Assembly (NCBI GenBank): GCA_937140905.1
Contig: CAKZQO010000208.1
Location: forward strand, 1-34,724
DNA length: 34,724 nucleotides
DNA from: an uncultured Spirochaeta sp.
Lineage (GTDB): Bacteria > Spirochaetota > Spirochaetia > DTKZ01
Direction: 5' to 3'
Shown: in pieces, positions 1-7,868 of the stretch
Position numbering within the stretch: position 1 is the stretch's first letter
Layout: each line of letters opens with the position of its first letter
Notes under the pieces: model-generated
Told to the model about the DNA's origin: nothing
The model's database searches: none
Seen by the model: only the letters and a program-made list of their open reading frames with translations
Program-made: the position numbers and the translations under genes

Positions 1-1400
1 CAGAGATCATCCCCAATCTTTCTCCGCTGCTTGTTCAGTTCCATCACCCCCGCTGCTAGAGCCTCCCGTTCTTCCGCTACTTCGCTTAAAAGTAACCGGG
101 CAGCCTTGTCCGGTTCCCCCATCCTGCCTGTGGCATTGAGGGCAGGACCCAGTTGCCAGGCAATATCTTTACTGGACAAGGGTTTCCCGGCAAGGTTCTG
201 TTGTCGCAACAGTTCCCGTATCCCCTCTCGGGCTCCCTCATTCAGCAATTTCAATCCCGTCTTCACAAGAAGACGATTCTCGTTCCGGATAGGCATCATA
301 TCCGTTAGCGTGCCAATCGCCACAAGATCCAGGATGCTCCGATACTGGGAGGAAAGGCTGGGGAACTTCTTTAATACCCAGGAAGAAAACAGGTTGATCA
401 ACACATCCAGTTCCGTGAACGGTTCCTGTCGATACCTTCCCCCTCGGGATAGCTCCCGTAGTCGAAGAAGACTCTTTCCCTGTATACCGGGAAAGTGAGT
501 AGTCAGATCGGGCGCTAAATCTTCCAGGTAGATCTCCGCATCCTGCCCAAAGATCCTACGGAGCATCCGTTCCTGGGATTTTGCATCGTACACAAGGATT
601 CGCTTCCCGAAGAACTTTAAAAGTCTCGTCTGATCGATCTGCACCATTCCAGGAACGAGTACTTCGGTGATCCGATCCTCTACCAGCATGTTCTTGAGAA
701 TGGCCGCTTCCAGGATGAAGGAATCATTACCTGGACGCAGATTGAGAAGGGTGAAGGCTTCCTTGTACAATTCTGTTTCACCAAAGGCCAATGCCCAGAT
801 AACCTTAGCCACCACTCCACATCCTGCGAGGTCTCGGAAGGGATAGCCAGCATCCTCCATCTTTGGATTCACGATAGCCAAGGCGGGGGGAATCATCTCT
901 TGGGGGGTATGATGGTCAAGAATGATGGTATCCACACCCAACTGGGTTGCATACTCTACCTCCCGATAGTTAGAAATTCCGCAGTCTACCGTGATGATTA
1001 AACTTCCCCCTTCTTTGGCAAACTCTTCCACCACTTCTTTCGTCAACCCATAGGGCTCATCTCCCATGGGAAGTTTCCACGTAACAGGGATTCCCATCTG
1101 GTTTAAGGACTTTACCAGCAGGGCAGTAGCGGTAATACCATCTACATCCCTATCCCCAAACACGAGTACTTTTTCTTGTTCCTCCTTTGCGGAGAGGATC
1201 CGGTCAACCACATCCTCCATCTCAACGAAATGAAAGGGATTATGGAGGTACCGGATGTCTTCTTCGCAGAAGAACAAAAGCTCCTTGGGTTCTACGATCC
1301 CCCGTCGAACCAAAATGGAAGCTACTAAAAGACTCACCCCAAATCGTTCCGACAGCTCTTTCGCTTTCTCCACATCCAACGGAGCTTTTTCCCATTTCAT
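1..1400 (-). CDS. recJ: Single-stranded-DNA-specific exonuclease RecJ (3' part outside window)
   Basis: RecJ degrades single-stranded DNA 5'->3' in recombination and mismatch repair. The visible 466 residues carry DHH-family motifs in order: GDRDVDGIT at residues 82-90, TVDCG around 135-140, DHH at 162-164, DLVAIGTLTD at 358-367 and a GPALNATGRM motif at about 418-427. The C-terminal part runs off the left edge, so the gene is partial only because of the window. The ATG at 1400 overlaps the stop of the upstream phosphorylase gene as ATGA, so the two are probably translationally coupled. The distance from DHH to the DLVAIGT motif is about 200 residues, against roughly 65 in E. coli-like RecJ. 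The extra ~130 residues (about 215-345) form an inserted region. Family assignment is secure; the function of the insert is unknown. Confidence 0.95.
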   Translation of the reverse strand, partial: MKWEKAPLDVEKAKELSERFGVSLLVASILVRRGIVEPKELLFFCEEDIRYLHNPFHFVEMEDVVDRILSAKEEQEKVLVFGDRDVDGITATALLVKSLNQMGIPVTWKLPMGDEPYGLTKEVVEEFAKEGGSLIITVDCGISNYREVEYATQLGVDTIILDHHTPQEMIPPALAIVNPKMEDAGYPFRDLAGCGVVAKVIWALAFGETELYKEAFTLLNLRPGNDSFILEAAILKNMLVEDRITEVLVPGMVQIDQTRLLKFFGKRILVYDAKSQERMLRRIFGQDAEIYLEDLAPDLTTHFPGIQGKSLLRLRELSRGGRYRQEPFTELDVLINLFSSWVLKKFPSLSSQYRSILDLVAIGTLTDMMPIRNENRLLVKTGLKLLNEGAREGIRELLRQQNLAGKPLSSKDIAWQLGPALNATGRMGEPDKAARLLLSEVAEEREALAAGVMELNKQRRKIGDDL

Positions 1401-2740
1401 AGAGCGACGATCTCCTTTAGAACGAGAGATTTGCGAAAAGCAGGTCCAGTTTCCTCCGATTTACACGCAATATGCACGGCTTCCCGGAGGATGGAAAGAG
1501 CCTCATCGGCAGCCTGATCCGTCTCTGCGTACAATTCCAGGATGGGTTCTCCCGCCTGTACTGGTTCCCCCCGTTTCCTGAAGAAAAGGATTCCCACGTA
1601 GGGATACACCGAATCCGTCGTCTTGTTCCGTCCCGCCCCCAACACTACGGTGGATAGACCTGTTTTGTATGCTTCGATCCGCTGGATAAGGCCATCCTGG
1701 GAGGCTTTCAAGGTCCTACGAATGGGAGCGCGAAGGGTGCCGATTCCTCGTTCAAAGGCTTTCGCATCCCCACCTTGCGCTTCGATATTCGCCAGGAACC
1801 TCTGGTATGGTTCTCTTCCTTCCAGCATCTTCAGACAACGCTCGATCCCTTCCTCTGGAGTCTTCGCTTTTCCTCCCGCTACCAGCATCCAAGCGGACAG
1901 TCTCAACGTAACTTCCATCAAATCTTCCCTGCCCCTCGTTTCTCCCCGTAGACACAGGGCCGATTCTTCAGCTTCTAGGAAGTTACCTACCATCCTTCCT
2001 AACGGTTCGTTCATGTCGGTAATGACCGCTACGATTTTACGTCCCAGTTTCCTCCCTGTTCGAGCTAAGGATTCTGCAAGTTCCTCAGCGTCAGATAGCG
2101 TCTTCATGAAAGCGCCATCTCCACACTTCACGTCAAACACGAGGCTCTCCGCTCCTTCGGCAAACTTCTTGGAGAGAATACTAGCCGTTATGAGGGGAAT
2201 GGATTCCACGGTGGCTGTGACATCCCGTAGCGCATACAATACCCGATCGGCAGGGACGATCCGATCACTCTGCCCGGCCATGGCATACCCCGTTTCCATA
2301 AGGATGCGGCGAAACTCCCTAGGATCCCGTGCGATCCTGTATCCCGGAATAGCTTCCAGTTTGTCCAGAGTTCCCCCTGTGTGCCCCAGCGAGCGACCAC
2401 TCATCATGGGAACTTTAATCCCAAAACAGGCGACAAGCGGAGCCAAAATCAACGAGACTTTATCCCCCACTCCTCCGGTTGAATGTTTGTCCACAAAAGG
2501 CCCCGGTATGCCTGATAGGTCTATTCGCTCTCCACTCTCGATCATCTGTCGGGTTAGTTCACCCGTTTCTTGATCACTCATTCCCCGAAAGTAGACGGCC
2601 ATGAGCCATGCTGCGATTTGGTATTCGGGTACCGAACCATCCAAACAGCCTTGGATGAGAAACCGGAGTTCTTCCGCATTTAGCTCTCCCCCATCCCGTT
2701 TCTTTCGAATAACATCTACCGCGCGCATGAACCATAGCAT
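1397..2740 (-). CDS. Pyrimidine-nucleoside (thymidine) phosphorylase
   Basis: This enzyme phosphorolyses thymidine, uridine or deoxyuridine to the base and (deoxy)ribose 1-phosphate in pyrimidine salvage. The 447-residue length is typical of the family (deoA/pdp). The N-terminal helical domain (MRAVDVIRKKRDGGEL) is followed by the phosphate-binding motif KHSTGGVGDK and the family signature SGRSLGHTGGTLDKLE. The first ATG at 2740 has a purine-rich GGGAAAGAG a few bases upstream. The methionine at residue 5 (2728) matches the usual family N-terminus and is the alternative start. Its stop overlaps the recJ start as ATGA. It heads the leftward unit and diverges from the histidine kinase gene. Sequence alone does not separate DeoA (thymidine-specific) from Pdp (broad), so no symbol is given. 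Confidence 0.93.
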   Translation of the reverse strand: MLWFMRAVDVIRKKRDGGELNAEELRFLIQGCLDGSVPEYQIAAWLMAVYFRGMSDQETGELTRQMIESGERIDLSGIPGPFVDKHSTGGVGDKVSLILAPLVACFGIKVPMMSGRSLGHTGGTLDKLEAIPGYRIARDPREFRRILMETGYAMAGQSDRIVPADRVLYALRDVTATVESIPLITASILSKKFAEGAESLVFDVKCGDGAFMKTLSDAEELAESLARTGRKLGRKIVAVITDMNEPLGRMVGNFLEAEESALCLRGETRGREDLMEVTLRLSAWMLVAGGKAKTPEEGIERCLKMLEGREPYQRFLANIEAQGGDAKAFERGIGTLRAPIRRTLKASQDGLIQRIEAYKTGLSTVVLGAGRNKTTDSVYPYVGILFFRKRGEPVQAGEPILELYAETDQAADEALSILREAVHIACKSEETGPAFRKSLVLKEIVAL

Positions 2741-2792
2741 ACCATACTCTTTCCCTTTAGCGAAGTTTCTATGGGCTTATACGGCAAAGAAA

Positions 2793-2846
2793 ATTATATG
2801 CAAAATATCCAATTTTCTTGCAATTTTTAAAATCACCTTCTAAAAT
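2793..2846. promoter_or_regulatory. Candidate divergent promoters sharing one -35 box
   Basis: The palindrome TTGCAA at 2818-2823 can serve both directions. Rightward, it lies 17 bases before TAAAAT (2841-2846), predicting a transcript start around 2853, right at the histidine kinase ATG (2855). Leftward, it lies 19 bases from a perfect TATAAT (2798-2793 on the minus strand) upstream of the phosphorylase gene. The 19-base spacer is long, so the leftward -35 is the weaker call. Prediction by eye only. Confidence 0.4.
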
Positions 2847-2854
2847 AGTAAAGG

Positions 2855-4789
2855 ATGTTCAGAAGTACGAACATAAAGGCATGTTTTAACCTACTTTTCC
2901 TCGTATGCGCATTCCTAACGGAACAAGTTGTGGCACAAGAGGTTCCTCCCTTCAACCCTCAAACGGAAATCACTGTAGGAATCGACGACAACTACCCTCC
3001 CTTTTCCTTTCGTAACCCCGAAGGACGTCTTCAGGGTCTATTAGTCGACCTTTGGACTCAGTGGTCTACAGTATCGGGGACTAAGGTTACCCTAATCGGT
3101 ATGGATTGGGGTGAAGCTTTACATCAAATGCAGGAAGGAAGGTTCGATGTGATCGACACGATCTTTAAGACTCCCGAGCGAGAACGATACCTCGATTTTT
3201 CCTCTCCCTATAAGAGTATAGAAGTCCCCATCTTCTTTCATCGGGACATCTCGGGAATCGCATCGGCAAAGGACCTGCAAGGATTCGTGGTGGGCGTAAA
3301 GAAGGGGGATGCGGTAATTGGGATCCTACAGGAACAGGGGATATACAACTTGAAGGAATTCCTGAACTACGAATCCATTGCCATGGCGGCAAAATTGGGA
3401 ACTATTCGAGTCTTTTCCATCGACAAACCACCCGCTCTCTACTTCCTTCACAAGTATAATCTACTAGAAGAGTTCCGAATCACTCTCCCATTATACACGG
3501 GAGCTTTTCATCGCGCGGTTCGTAAAGGGGATATGGCTCTCCTTACCTATGTCGAAAATGGTTTTAAGAAAATACCTCCCTCCGTATACCAAAACCTTGA
3601 AGAAAAATGGTTCGGGAAGCTTCTACACCCTCCCATCGATTTAGATCTCCTATGGAAGATCCTCGCGGGGATATTCCTGCTGATTCTTTTTCTCTTTTTC
3701 TGGATCCTTACCCTTCGTCGGGCCGTTAAACGGCGAACCCTGGAACTGCAGAAAGAGCAAGAGTACGTTTCCTCCCTATTTAACTCCATTGGGGAAGGGA
3801 TACTTCTCTTCGATATAGATGGCACGGTACTGAACTGTAACAGAAGTTTGGAACGTCTGATTGCCTTTCCCCTTTCAAAGTTCCTCCCTCTTCCATTGAA
3901 GGTTTTTTGCCAAGAGACCCTACCCTACTCGGAGGAAAAAGCCCTTGAGGTGATTCGAAAAGCCATCGCGGAAGGTCCACAACGGATCGATTGGGAAGCT
4001 CGGCATCGAAAGGGTTATTCTATTCCGGTAGAAGTCACTTTTAGGGCGGTTACCTTTGGAGGAGAATCGAAGGTAATTGCCAGCGTACGAGACATATCTC
4101 AACGGATTCGGTACATCGAAGCGTTGACTGCCTCTCTCAGTGAAAAGGAAGCGTTAATGCGGGAATTAGTTCACCGAACCAAGAACAACCTGCAGTTGGT
4201 CAGTTCCCTCCTTTCCCTCTACTTGGGTAATTCAGAGGATCCAAAGATCCGGACCCTTGTGGTGGAATTACAGAATAGGATCGCTTCCATCGCTACGGTA
4301 CATCAAATGTTATGCTCCACAACGGAGCAGGTGGGATCGGTGAACTTGAAACCGTACCTTGAACAGATCCTGGCACTGGTAAAAGAAGGGTTTCACCTCG
4401 ATACGCAACATATCACCCTCTTCTCCGAAATAGAGGCGATGGAGGTACCCCCGCAAACAGCGGTAGTGATTGGCCTCGTGGTGAACGAACTGCTGATCAA
4501 TGCTGTAAAACACGCCTTTCCCACCGCGAAAGGGGGGACGATCCAGGTTAGACTCCATCCTCTTCCAACAGGTGAAGCGTTGCTCGAAGTTGCCGATTCT
4601 GGAAAAGGCTTACCAGTTGGATTCGAACCCCGGAAAGCGGAAACTATTGGATTTCTCACCCTGTATAATTTCATCGAACAACAGTTGAAGGGTTCCCTTG
4701 ACTTCTTCTCTTCTCTACCTCGAGGTCTTACCGCCTCGATTCGGTTCCCCCTACCCAAACAGGGCAATGGCCTGCCACACCCTACCTGA
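2855..4789 (+). CDS. Sensor histidine kinase with periplasmic solute-binding (SBP_bac_3) domain, PAS and HisKA_2
   Basis: A 644-residue membrane sensor kinase. A signal peptide (residues ~1-28) precedes a type-3 solute-binding domain (~37-255, with NYPPFSF and DVIDTIFKTPERERYLDFS typical of amino-acid-binding proteins). A single transmembrane helix (~265-287), a PAS domain (~305-415), and a HisKA_2-type dimerisation box with phospho-acceptor H440 in VHRTKNNLQ follow. The ATPase domain shows an N-box NELLINAVKHAF and a DSGKGLP G1 box. The binding lobe probably senses a small polar ligand outside the membrane and controls autophosphorylation. No response regulator lies nearby, so the partner is unknown. 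The only Shine-Dalgarno-like sequence (AAGG, 2851-2854) abuts the ATG, which is too close, so the start is moderately certain. It stands alone between the phosphorylase and the rib operon. Confidence 0.9.
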   Translation: MFRSTNIKACFNLLFLVCAFLTEQVVAQEVPPFNPQTEITVGIDDNYPPFSFRNPEGRLQGLLVDLWTQWSTVSGTKVTLIGMDWGEALHQMQEGRFDVIDTIFKTPERERYLDFSSPYKSIEVPIFFHRDISGIASAKDLQGFVVGVKKGDAVIGILQEQGIYNLKEFLNYESIAMAAKLGTIRVFSIDKPPALYFLHKYNLLEEFRITLPLYTGAFHRAVRKGDMALLTYVENGFKKIPPSVYQNLEEKWFGKLLHPPIDLDLLWKILAGIFLLILFLFFWILTLRRAVKRRTLELQKEQEYVSSLFNSIGEGILLFDIDGTVLNCNRSLERLIAFPLSKFLPLPLKVFCQETLPYSEEKALEVIRKAIAEGPQRIDWEARHRKGYSIPVEVTFRAVTFGGESKVIASVRDISQRIRYIEALTASLSEKEALMRELVHRTKNNLQLVSSLLSLYLGNSEDPKIRTLVVELQNRIASIATVHQMLCSTTEQVGSVNLKPYLEQILALVKEGFHLDTQHITLFSEIEAMEVPPQTAVVIGLVVNELLINAVKHAFPTAKGGTIQVRLHPLPTGEALLEVADSGKGLPVGFEPRKAETIGFLTLYNFIEQQLKGSLDFFSSLPRGLTASIRFPLPKQGNGLPHPT

Positions 4790-4871
4790 ATTCTAGTCGT
4801 CGTGCCCTTGATGCTAGCCAAAGGCTACACAATATTCCATAGCGCTCTGCTTGAAATGGAGAGTTCAAGCC

Positions 4872-4898
4872 TTGACATAAAATCCTCAATCCTATAGT
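4872..4898 (+). promoter_or_regulatory. Candidate sigma-70-type promoter of the rib operon
   Basis: A perfect -35 TTGACA (4872-4877) is followed by TATAGT (4893-4898, five of six consensus bases). The spacer is 15 bases, shorter than the usual 16-18. Predicted transcription starts around 4905, just before the first strand of the FMN aptamer at 4909, which is where a riboswitch promoter should lie. Confidence 0.6.
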
Positions 4899-4908
4899 GT
4901 ACTGATTA

Positions 4909-5069
4909 GATTTTCAGGGCGGGGTGAGCATTGTTCTTTAGGCTGTGTCTTTACCACCTAAAAGAGCAGCAAGTCCCCACCGGCGGTAAAAGCCCGCGAC
5001 TCTTCCTCTTAGGAAGACTGAACCGGTGAAACTCCGGTGCCGACGGTATAGTCCGGATGGAAGAAAATC
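4909..5069 (+). promoter_or_regulatory. FMN riboswitch (RFN element)
   Basis: The conserved RFN core is readable: GGGCGGGGTGAGCATTG at the 5' side, CCCCACCGGCGGTAAAAG and CCCGCGA in the middle, then GAACCGGTGAAACTCCGGTG and AGTCCGGATGGAAGA at the 3' side. The closing helix P1 is GATTTTC (4909-4915) paired with GAAAATC (5063-5069). A variable arm (about 4933-4970) enlarges one helix. It binds FMN and precedes a terminator and ribD, so FMN should switch transcription of the riboflavin genes off. Confidence 0.96.
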
Positions 5070-5087
5070 GGTTCGTAGGTCGGTTTC

Positions 5088-5120
5088 GCCCTGAAGACTT
5101 CGGTCTTCAGGGCTTTTTTA
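5088..5120 (+). terminator. Riboswitch-controlled intrinsic terminator
   Basis: An 11-bp perfect stem, GCCCTGAAGAC (5088-5098) with GTCTTCAGGGC (5103-5113), is closed by a TTCG tetraloop and followed by a T run at 5114-5119. It lies between the FMN aptamer and ribD. Its left arm (5088-5095) is also perfectly complementary to TTCAGGGC at 4913-4920 in the aptamer, which gives a built-in antiterminator. Confidence 0.93.
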
Positions 5121-5181
5121 TTAGACCCAAACCTACCTTCGATGTGCCTTCCAACCGGACTCCCTGAAAAAGGAGTAAGGC

Positions 5182-6489
5182 ATGGAAGGAAAAGAAGCTA
5201 CCCAGGCCTCTCAGTTCCTCCGACGAGCCCTTCAATTAGCATGGAAAGGGCGGGGAGCCGTTTCGCCGAACCCCTTGGTAGGCGCGGTTCTCGTGAAAAA
5301 CGGGAGGATCATTGGAGAAGGGTTACATCGGAACTATGGAGGAAAGCATGCGGAAGCGTGGGCTATCGAAGACGCCCTTAAAAAGGGACACTCCATAGAA
5401 GGGGCAGACCTCTACTGCACCCTTGAACCCTGTTGTTTTACGGGGCCTGAAAAACACCAACCTCCTTGTACAGATCTAATCCTTCGAAACAGGATCGCTC
5501 GCGTGTTCGTTTGTACTGTGGATCCTAATCCACGCGTACGGGGTAGAGGAATCCAGATCCTTCAGGACGCGGGTGTGGAGGTGACCGTAGGAATCCTCGC
5601 TTCCGAAGCCCTTGCCTTGAACGAAGGATTCTTCACCTACCAAATCATGAAAAGGCCCTTTGTGCACCTCAAGATAGCCCAAAGTATCGATGGGCGAATT
5701 GCCGCCTTAGAGGGGGATTCTCGATGGATCACAGACGAGAAGGCCCGCCGAATGGTCCATCGTCTTCGAGCTACCTACGATGCGGTGCTGGTAGGGAAAA
5801 ACACGGTTCAGCTGGATGATCCGGAACTCACCGTTCGACTGGTAAAAGGGAGAAACCCCTATCGAGTCGTTCTGGATACCCATCTGGAGCTTCCCCTCTC
5901 ATCGAAAGTTTTTCGCACGAAAGATCCCGAGCGTACCATTTTGATCACTACCACCCAATCGGTTTCACTTGAAAGATCTTCCATCGAAAAAGACCCCTTG
6001 GAAGCAAAACGGAAGGCCTTGGAGGATTTGGGCGTACGGGTTCTTTCGGTCCCTCCCTCTCCGACTCGTCCTTCCCTCTCGGTTGTGCTACACCGGTTGG
6101 GGGATCTAGGGATTCGGTCGGTTCTGGTGGAGGGAGGGGCTTCGTTGTTCACTTCCTTTCTACGGGAAAACCTATTTGATCGGATCAGCTTTTTCATTGC
6201 CCCCATGGTAATCGGGAAAGGGATCGAAGGAATTGGTGATTTAGGGATTCGAAGAATTGCCGATCACCTGCGTTTCGATCGGATGAGTTTTCACCGGGTA
6301 GGGAACCAGATCATGCTCGATGGATATAGATCAGGGTTTTACGAAGAACTTTACCAAATGGCTACGCTTCCTCTCTTAGCTAATTCCAAACCCATTATCG
6401 CGAATCCATTCCCTCCCTCCTCTGGAAAGACACCTGAAACGTCTTTCACGAATGGGAGGAATCTTTTACCCCTAGGTTTAGGGAGGTAG
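5182..6489 (+). CDS. ribD: Bifunctional riboflavin biosynthesis deaminase/reductase RibD
   Basis: RibD deaminates 2,5-diamino-6-ribosylamino-4(3H)-pyrimidinone 5'-phosphate and then reduces the ribosyl side chain with NADPH. The N-terminal deaminase has HAE at residues 56-58 and zinc ligands in EPCC (C84) and PPC (C96). The reductase domain starts near KRPFVHLKIAQSIDGRIA (~155) and includes the LVEGGASL motif. The start has AAAGGAGTAAGG upstream. Two oddities appear. The two cysteine ligands are 12 residues apart instead of the usual 9 (PCSHHGRTPPC-like). In addition, a tail of roughly 60 residues after the reductase core brings the length to 435, against about 360-370 in the family. First gene of the FMN-regulated operon, 4 bases before ribE. 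Confidence 0.95.
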   Translation: MEGKEATQASQFLRRALQLAWKGRGAVSPNPLVGAVLVKNGRIIGEGLHRNYGGKHAEAWAIEDALKKGHSIEGADLYCTLEPCCFTGPEKHQPPCTDLILRNRIARVFVCTVDPNPRVRGRGIQILQDAGVEVTVGILASEALALNEGFFTYQIMKRPFVHLKIAQSIDGRIAALEGDSRWITDEKARRMVHRLRATYDAVLVGKNTVQLDDPELTVRLVKGRNPYRVVLDTHLELPLSSKVFRTKDPERTILITTTQSVSLERSSIEKDPLEAKRKALEDLGVRVLSVPPSPTRPSLSVVLHRLGDLGIRSVLVEGGASLFTSFLRENLFDRISFFIAPMVIGKGIEGIGDLGIRRIADHLRFDRMSFHRVGNQIMLDGYRSGFYEELYQMATLPLLANSKPIIANPFPPSSGKTPETSFTNGRNLLPLGLGR

Positions 6490-6493
6490 ATGC

Positions 6494-7168
6494 ATGTTTA
6501 CCGGTATCGTCGAAGAAGTTGGAATCGTTCGTTCTATTCAACGATTTGGGAGCGGTTGGTCACAGATTGAAGTGGAAGCAAAGGTCGTCCTGCAAGGAGC
6601 CAAGGTAGGGGATTCCATTGCCATCGACGGAGTCTGTCAGACCATCAAACACATCAGTCCCCATTCATTCATCGTGGATACCCTAGCGGAGAGTTTGAAG
6701 AAAACCACCCTGGGGTTCCTTAGGAGTGGGTCAAAAGTAAACCTGGAACGGGCATTACGGTTTGATGGGCGGATGGACGGTCATTTCGTGCAAGGCCATG
6801 TAAGCGGAATCGCCCGAATCCAAACGATCCAAAGGGAGAAGGACAACGTGTATGTTACCTTCGATCTGCCTCCCTCCCTTCTCCACTACTGTGTTCCCGA
6901 AGGATCCATCGCACTGGATGGCATCAGTCTTACCATCGCTTCCATCCAGGATAATACCATTACGGTGAACCTCATTCCTGTCACCCTAGACCGCACTACC
7001 TGGAAGTACAAGAAAGAGGGAGATTGGGTAAATGTGGAAACCGATATCATCGGTCGCTACGTGAAAAAGTTTTTAGAAGCGACCCCTTTCCCCACCCCGA
7101 AAACCCTTAACTGGGAATCCTTCCGTGGATGGAACGGGTTTCCTGGTAACGAATTACCTGAAGAATAA
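6494..7168 (+). CDS. ribE: Riboflavin synthase, alpha subunit
   Basis: Riboflavin synthase dismutates two 6,7-dimethyl-8-ribityllumazine molecules into riboflavin and the ribD-product pyrimidine. The protein shows the classical start MFTGIVEEVG, two tandem lumazine-binding barrels (~1-97 and ~98-195) and GHFVQGHVSG at the second barrel's entry. The first barrel has the matching GDSIAIDGVCQT and the second EGSIALDGISLT. The C-terminal helix contains IIGRYVKKFLE. At 224 residues it is slightly longer than usual, with a short extra tail. The ATG at 6494 follows GGGAGGT in the end of ribD. Confidence 0.96.
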   Translation: MFTGIVEEVGIVRSIQRFGSGWSQIEVEAKVVLQGAKVGDSIAIDGVCQTIKHISPHSFIVDTLAESLKKTTLGFLRSGSKVNLERALRFDGRMDGHFVQGHVSGIARIQTIQREKDNVYVTFDLPPSLLHYCVPEGSIALDGISLTIASIQDNTITVNLIPVTLDRTTWKYKKEGDWVNVETDIIGRYVKKFLEATPFPTPKTLNWESFRGWNGFPGNELPEE

Positions 7169-7184
7169 TATGGGAGGTTAACAT

Positions 7185-7868
7185 ATGCAAGAACAGAAAG
7201 ATAGAGTTCTGATCGATGTGGAGGAAGCCGTAGAAGAGTTACGGGCCGGCCGGATTCTCATCGTAACGGATAACGAAGATCGGGAGAACGAGGGAGATTT
7301 CATCATGGCAGCAGAAAAGGTAACTCCCGAAGCGGTGAACTTTATTATCACGGTTGGTAGAGGGCTCCTGTGCCAAGCCATCACGCTCCAACGAGCATGG
7401 GAACTATCCCTTCCCTTTATGGTGAACGACAACACTTCGGTCCATACCACAGCCTTTACCGTTAGCGTGGATGCGAAAGAGGGAACTACCACGGGGATCT
7501 CTGCCTTCGACCGAGCCATTACCATTCGGGCACTGATCGACCCTCGAACCCGTCCGGAAGACCTCCTCCGACCCGGACATATCTTCCCCCTCATTGCCCG
7601 GGAGGGAGGATTGTTGGCTCGAACGGGTCACACCGAAGCCACAGTAGACCTCTGTCGAATCGCGGGTCTGTACCCCTCTGGAATCCTCTGCGAAATCCTC
7701 GACGAGGATGGACACATGGCGCGGCTCCCAAAACTAATGGAACTGGCCGAACAGTATGGACTGAAGATCATAACGGTAGAACGGATCCTGGATTGGATAA
7801 ACAGCCGGCTTGCTAAAAAACATTTCTTTTCCATAGGACATAAAGGAGACACCATATGCATGAAATAA
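7185..7868 (+). CDS. ribB: 3,4-dihydroxy-2-butanone 4-phosphate synthase (monofunctional)
   Basis: It converts ribulose 5-phosphate to 3,4-dihydroxy-2-butanone 4-phosphate and formate, the four-carbon precursor of lumazine. Motifs include [12 protein letters not shown] (acidic metal/substrate loop), [19 protein letters not shown] and [11 protein letters not shown]. Only the DHBP synthase domain is present. The protein ends about where the GTP cyclohydrolase II domain of RibBA fusions would begin, replaced by a ~20-residue tail. No ribA domain was found elsewhere in the window. A strong TGGGAGGT lies upstream. The end overlaps the ribH start by 13 bases, in a different frame. Confidence 0.95.
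   Translation: MQEQKDRVLIDVEEAVEELRAGRILIVTDNEDRENEGDFIMAAEKVTPEAVNFIITVGRGLLCQAITLQRAWELSLPFMVNDNTSVHTTAFTVSVDAKEGTTTGISAFDRAITIRALIDPRTRPEDLLRPGHIFPLIAREGGLLARTGHTEATVDLCRIAGLYPSGILCEILDEDGHMARLPKLMELAEQYGLKIITVERILDWINSRLAKKHFFSIGHKGDTICMK

Noticed and set aside
1623-2573. Long opposite-strand frame over the nucleoside phosphorylase gene
   Set aside because: Antisense shadow; the minus strand encodes an intact, well-known enzyme.
4815-4827. TAGCC-AAA-GGCTA hairpin after the kinase gene
   Set aside because: Five pairs with a three-base loop and no T run; not a convincing terminator.
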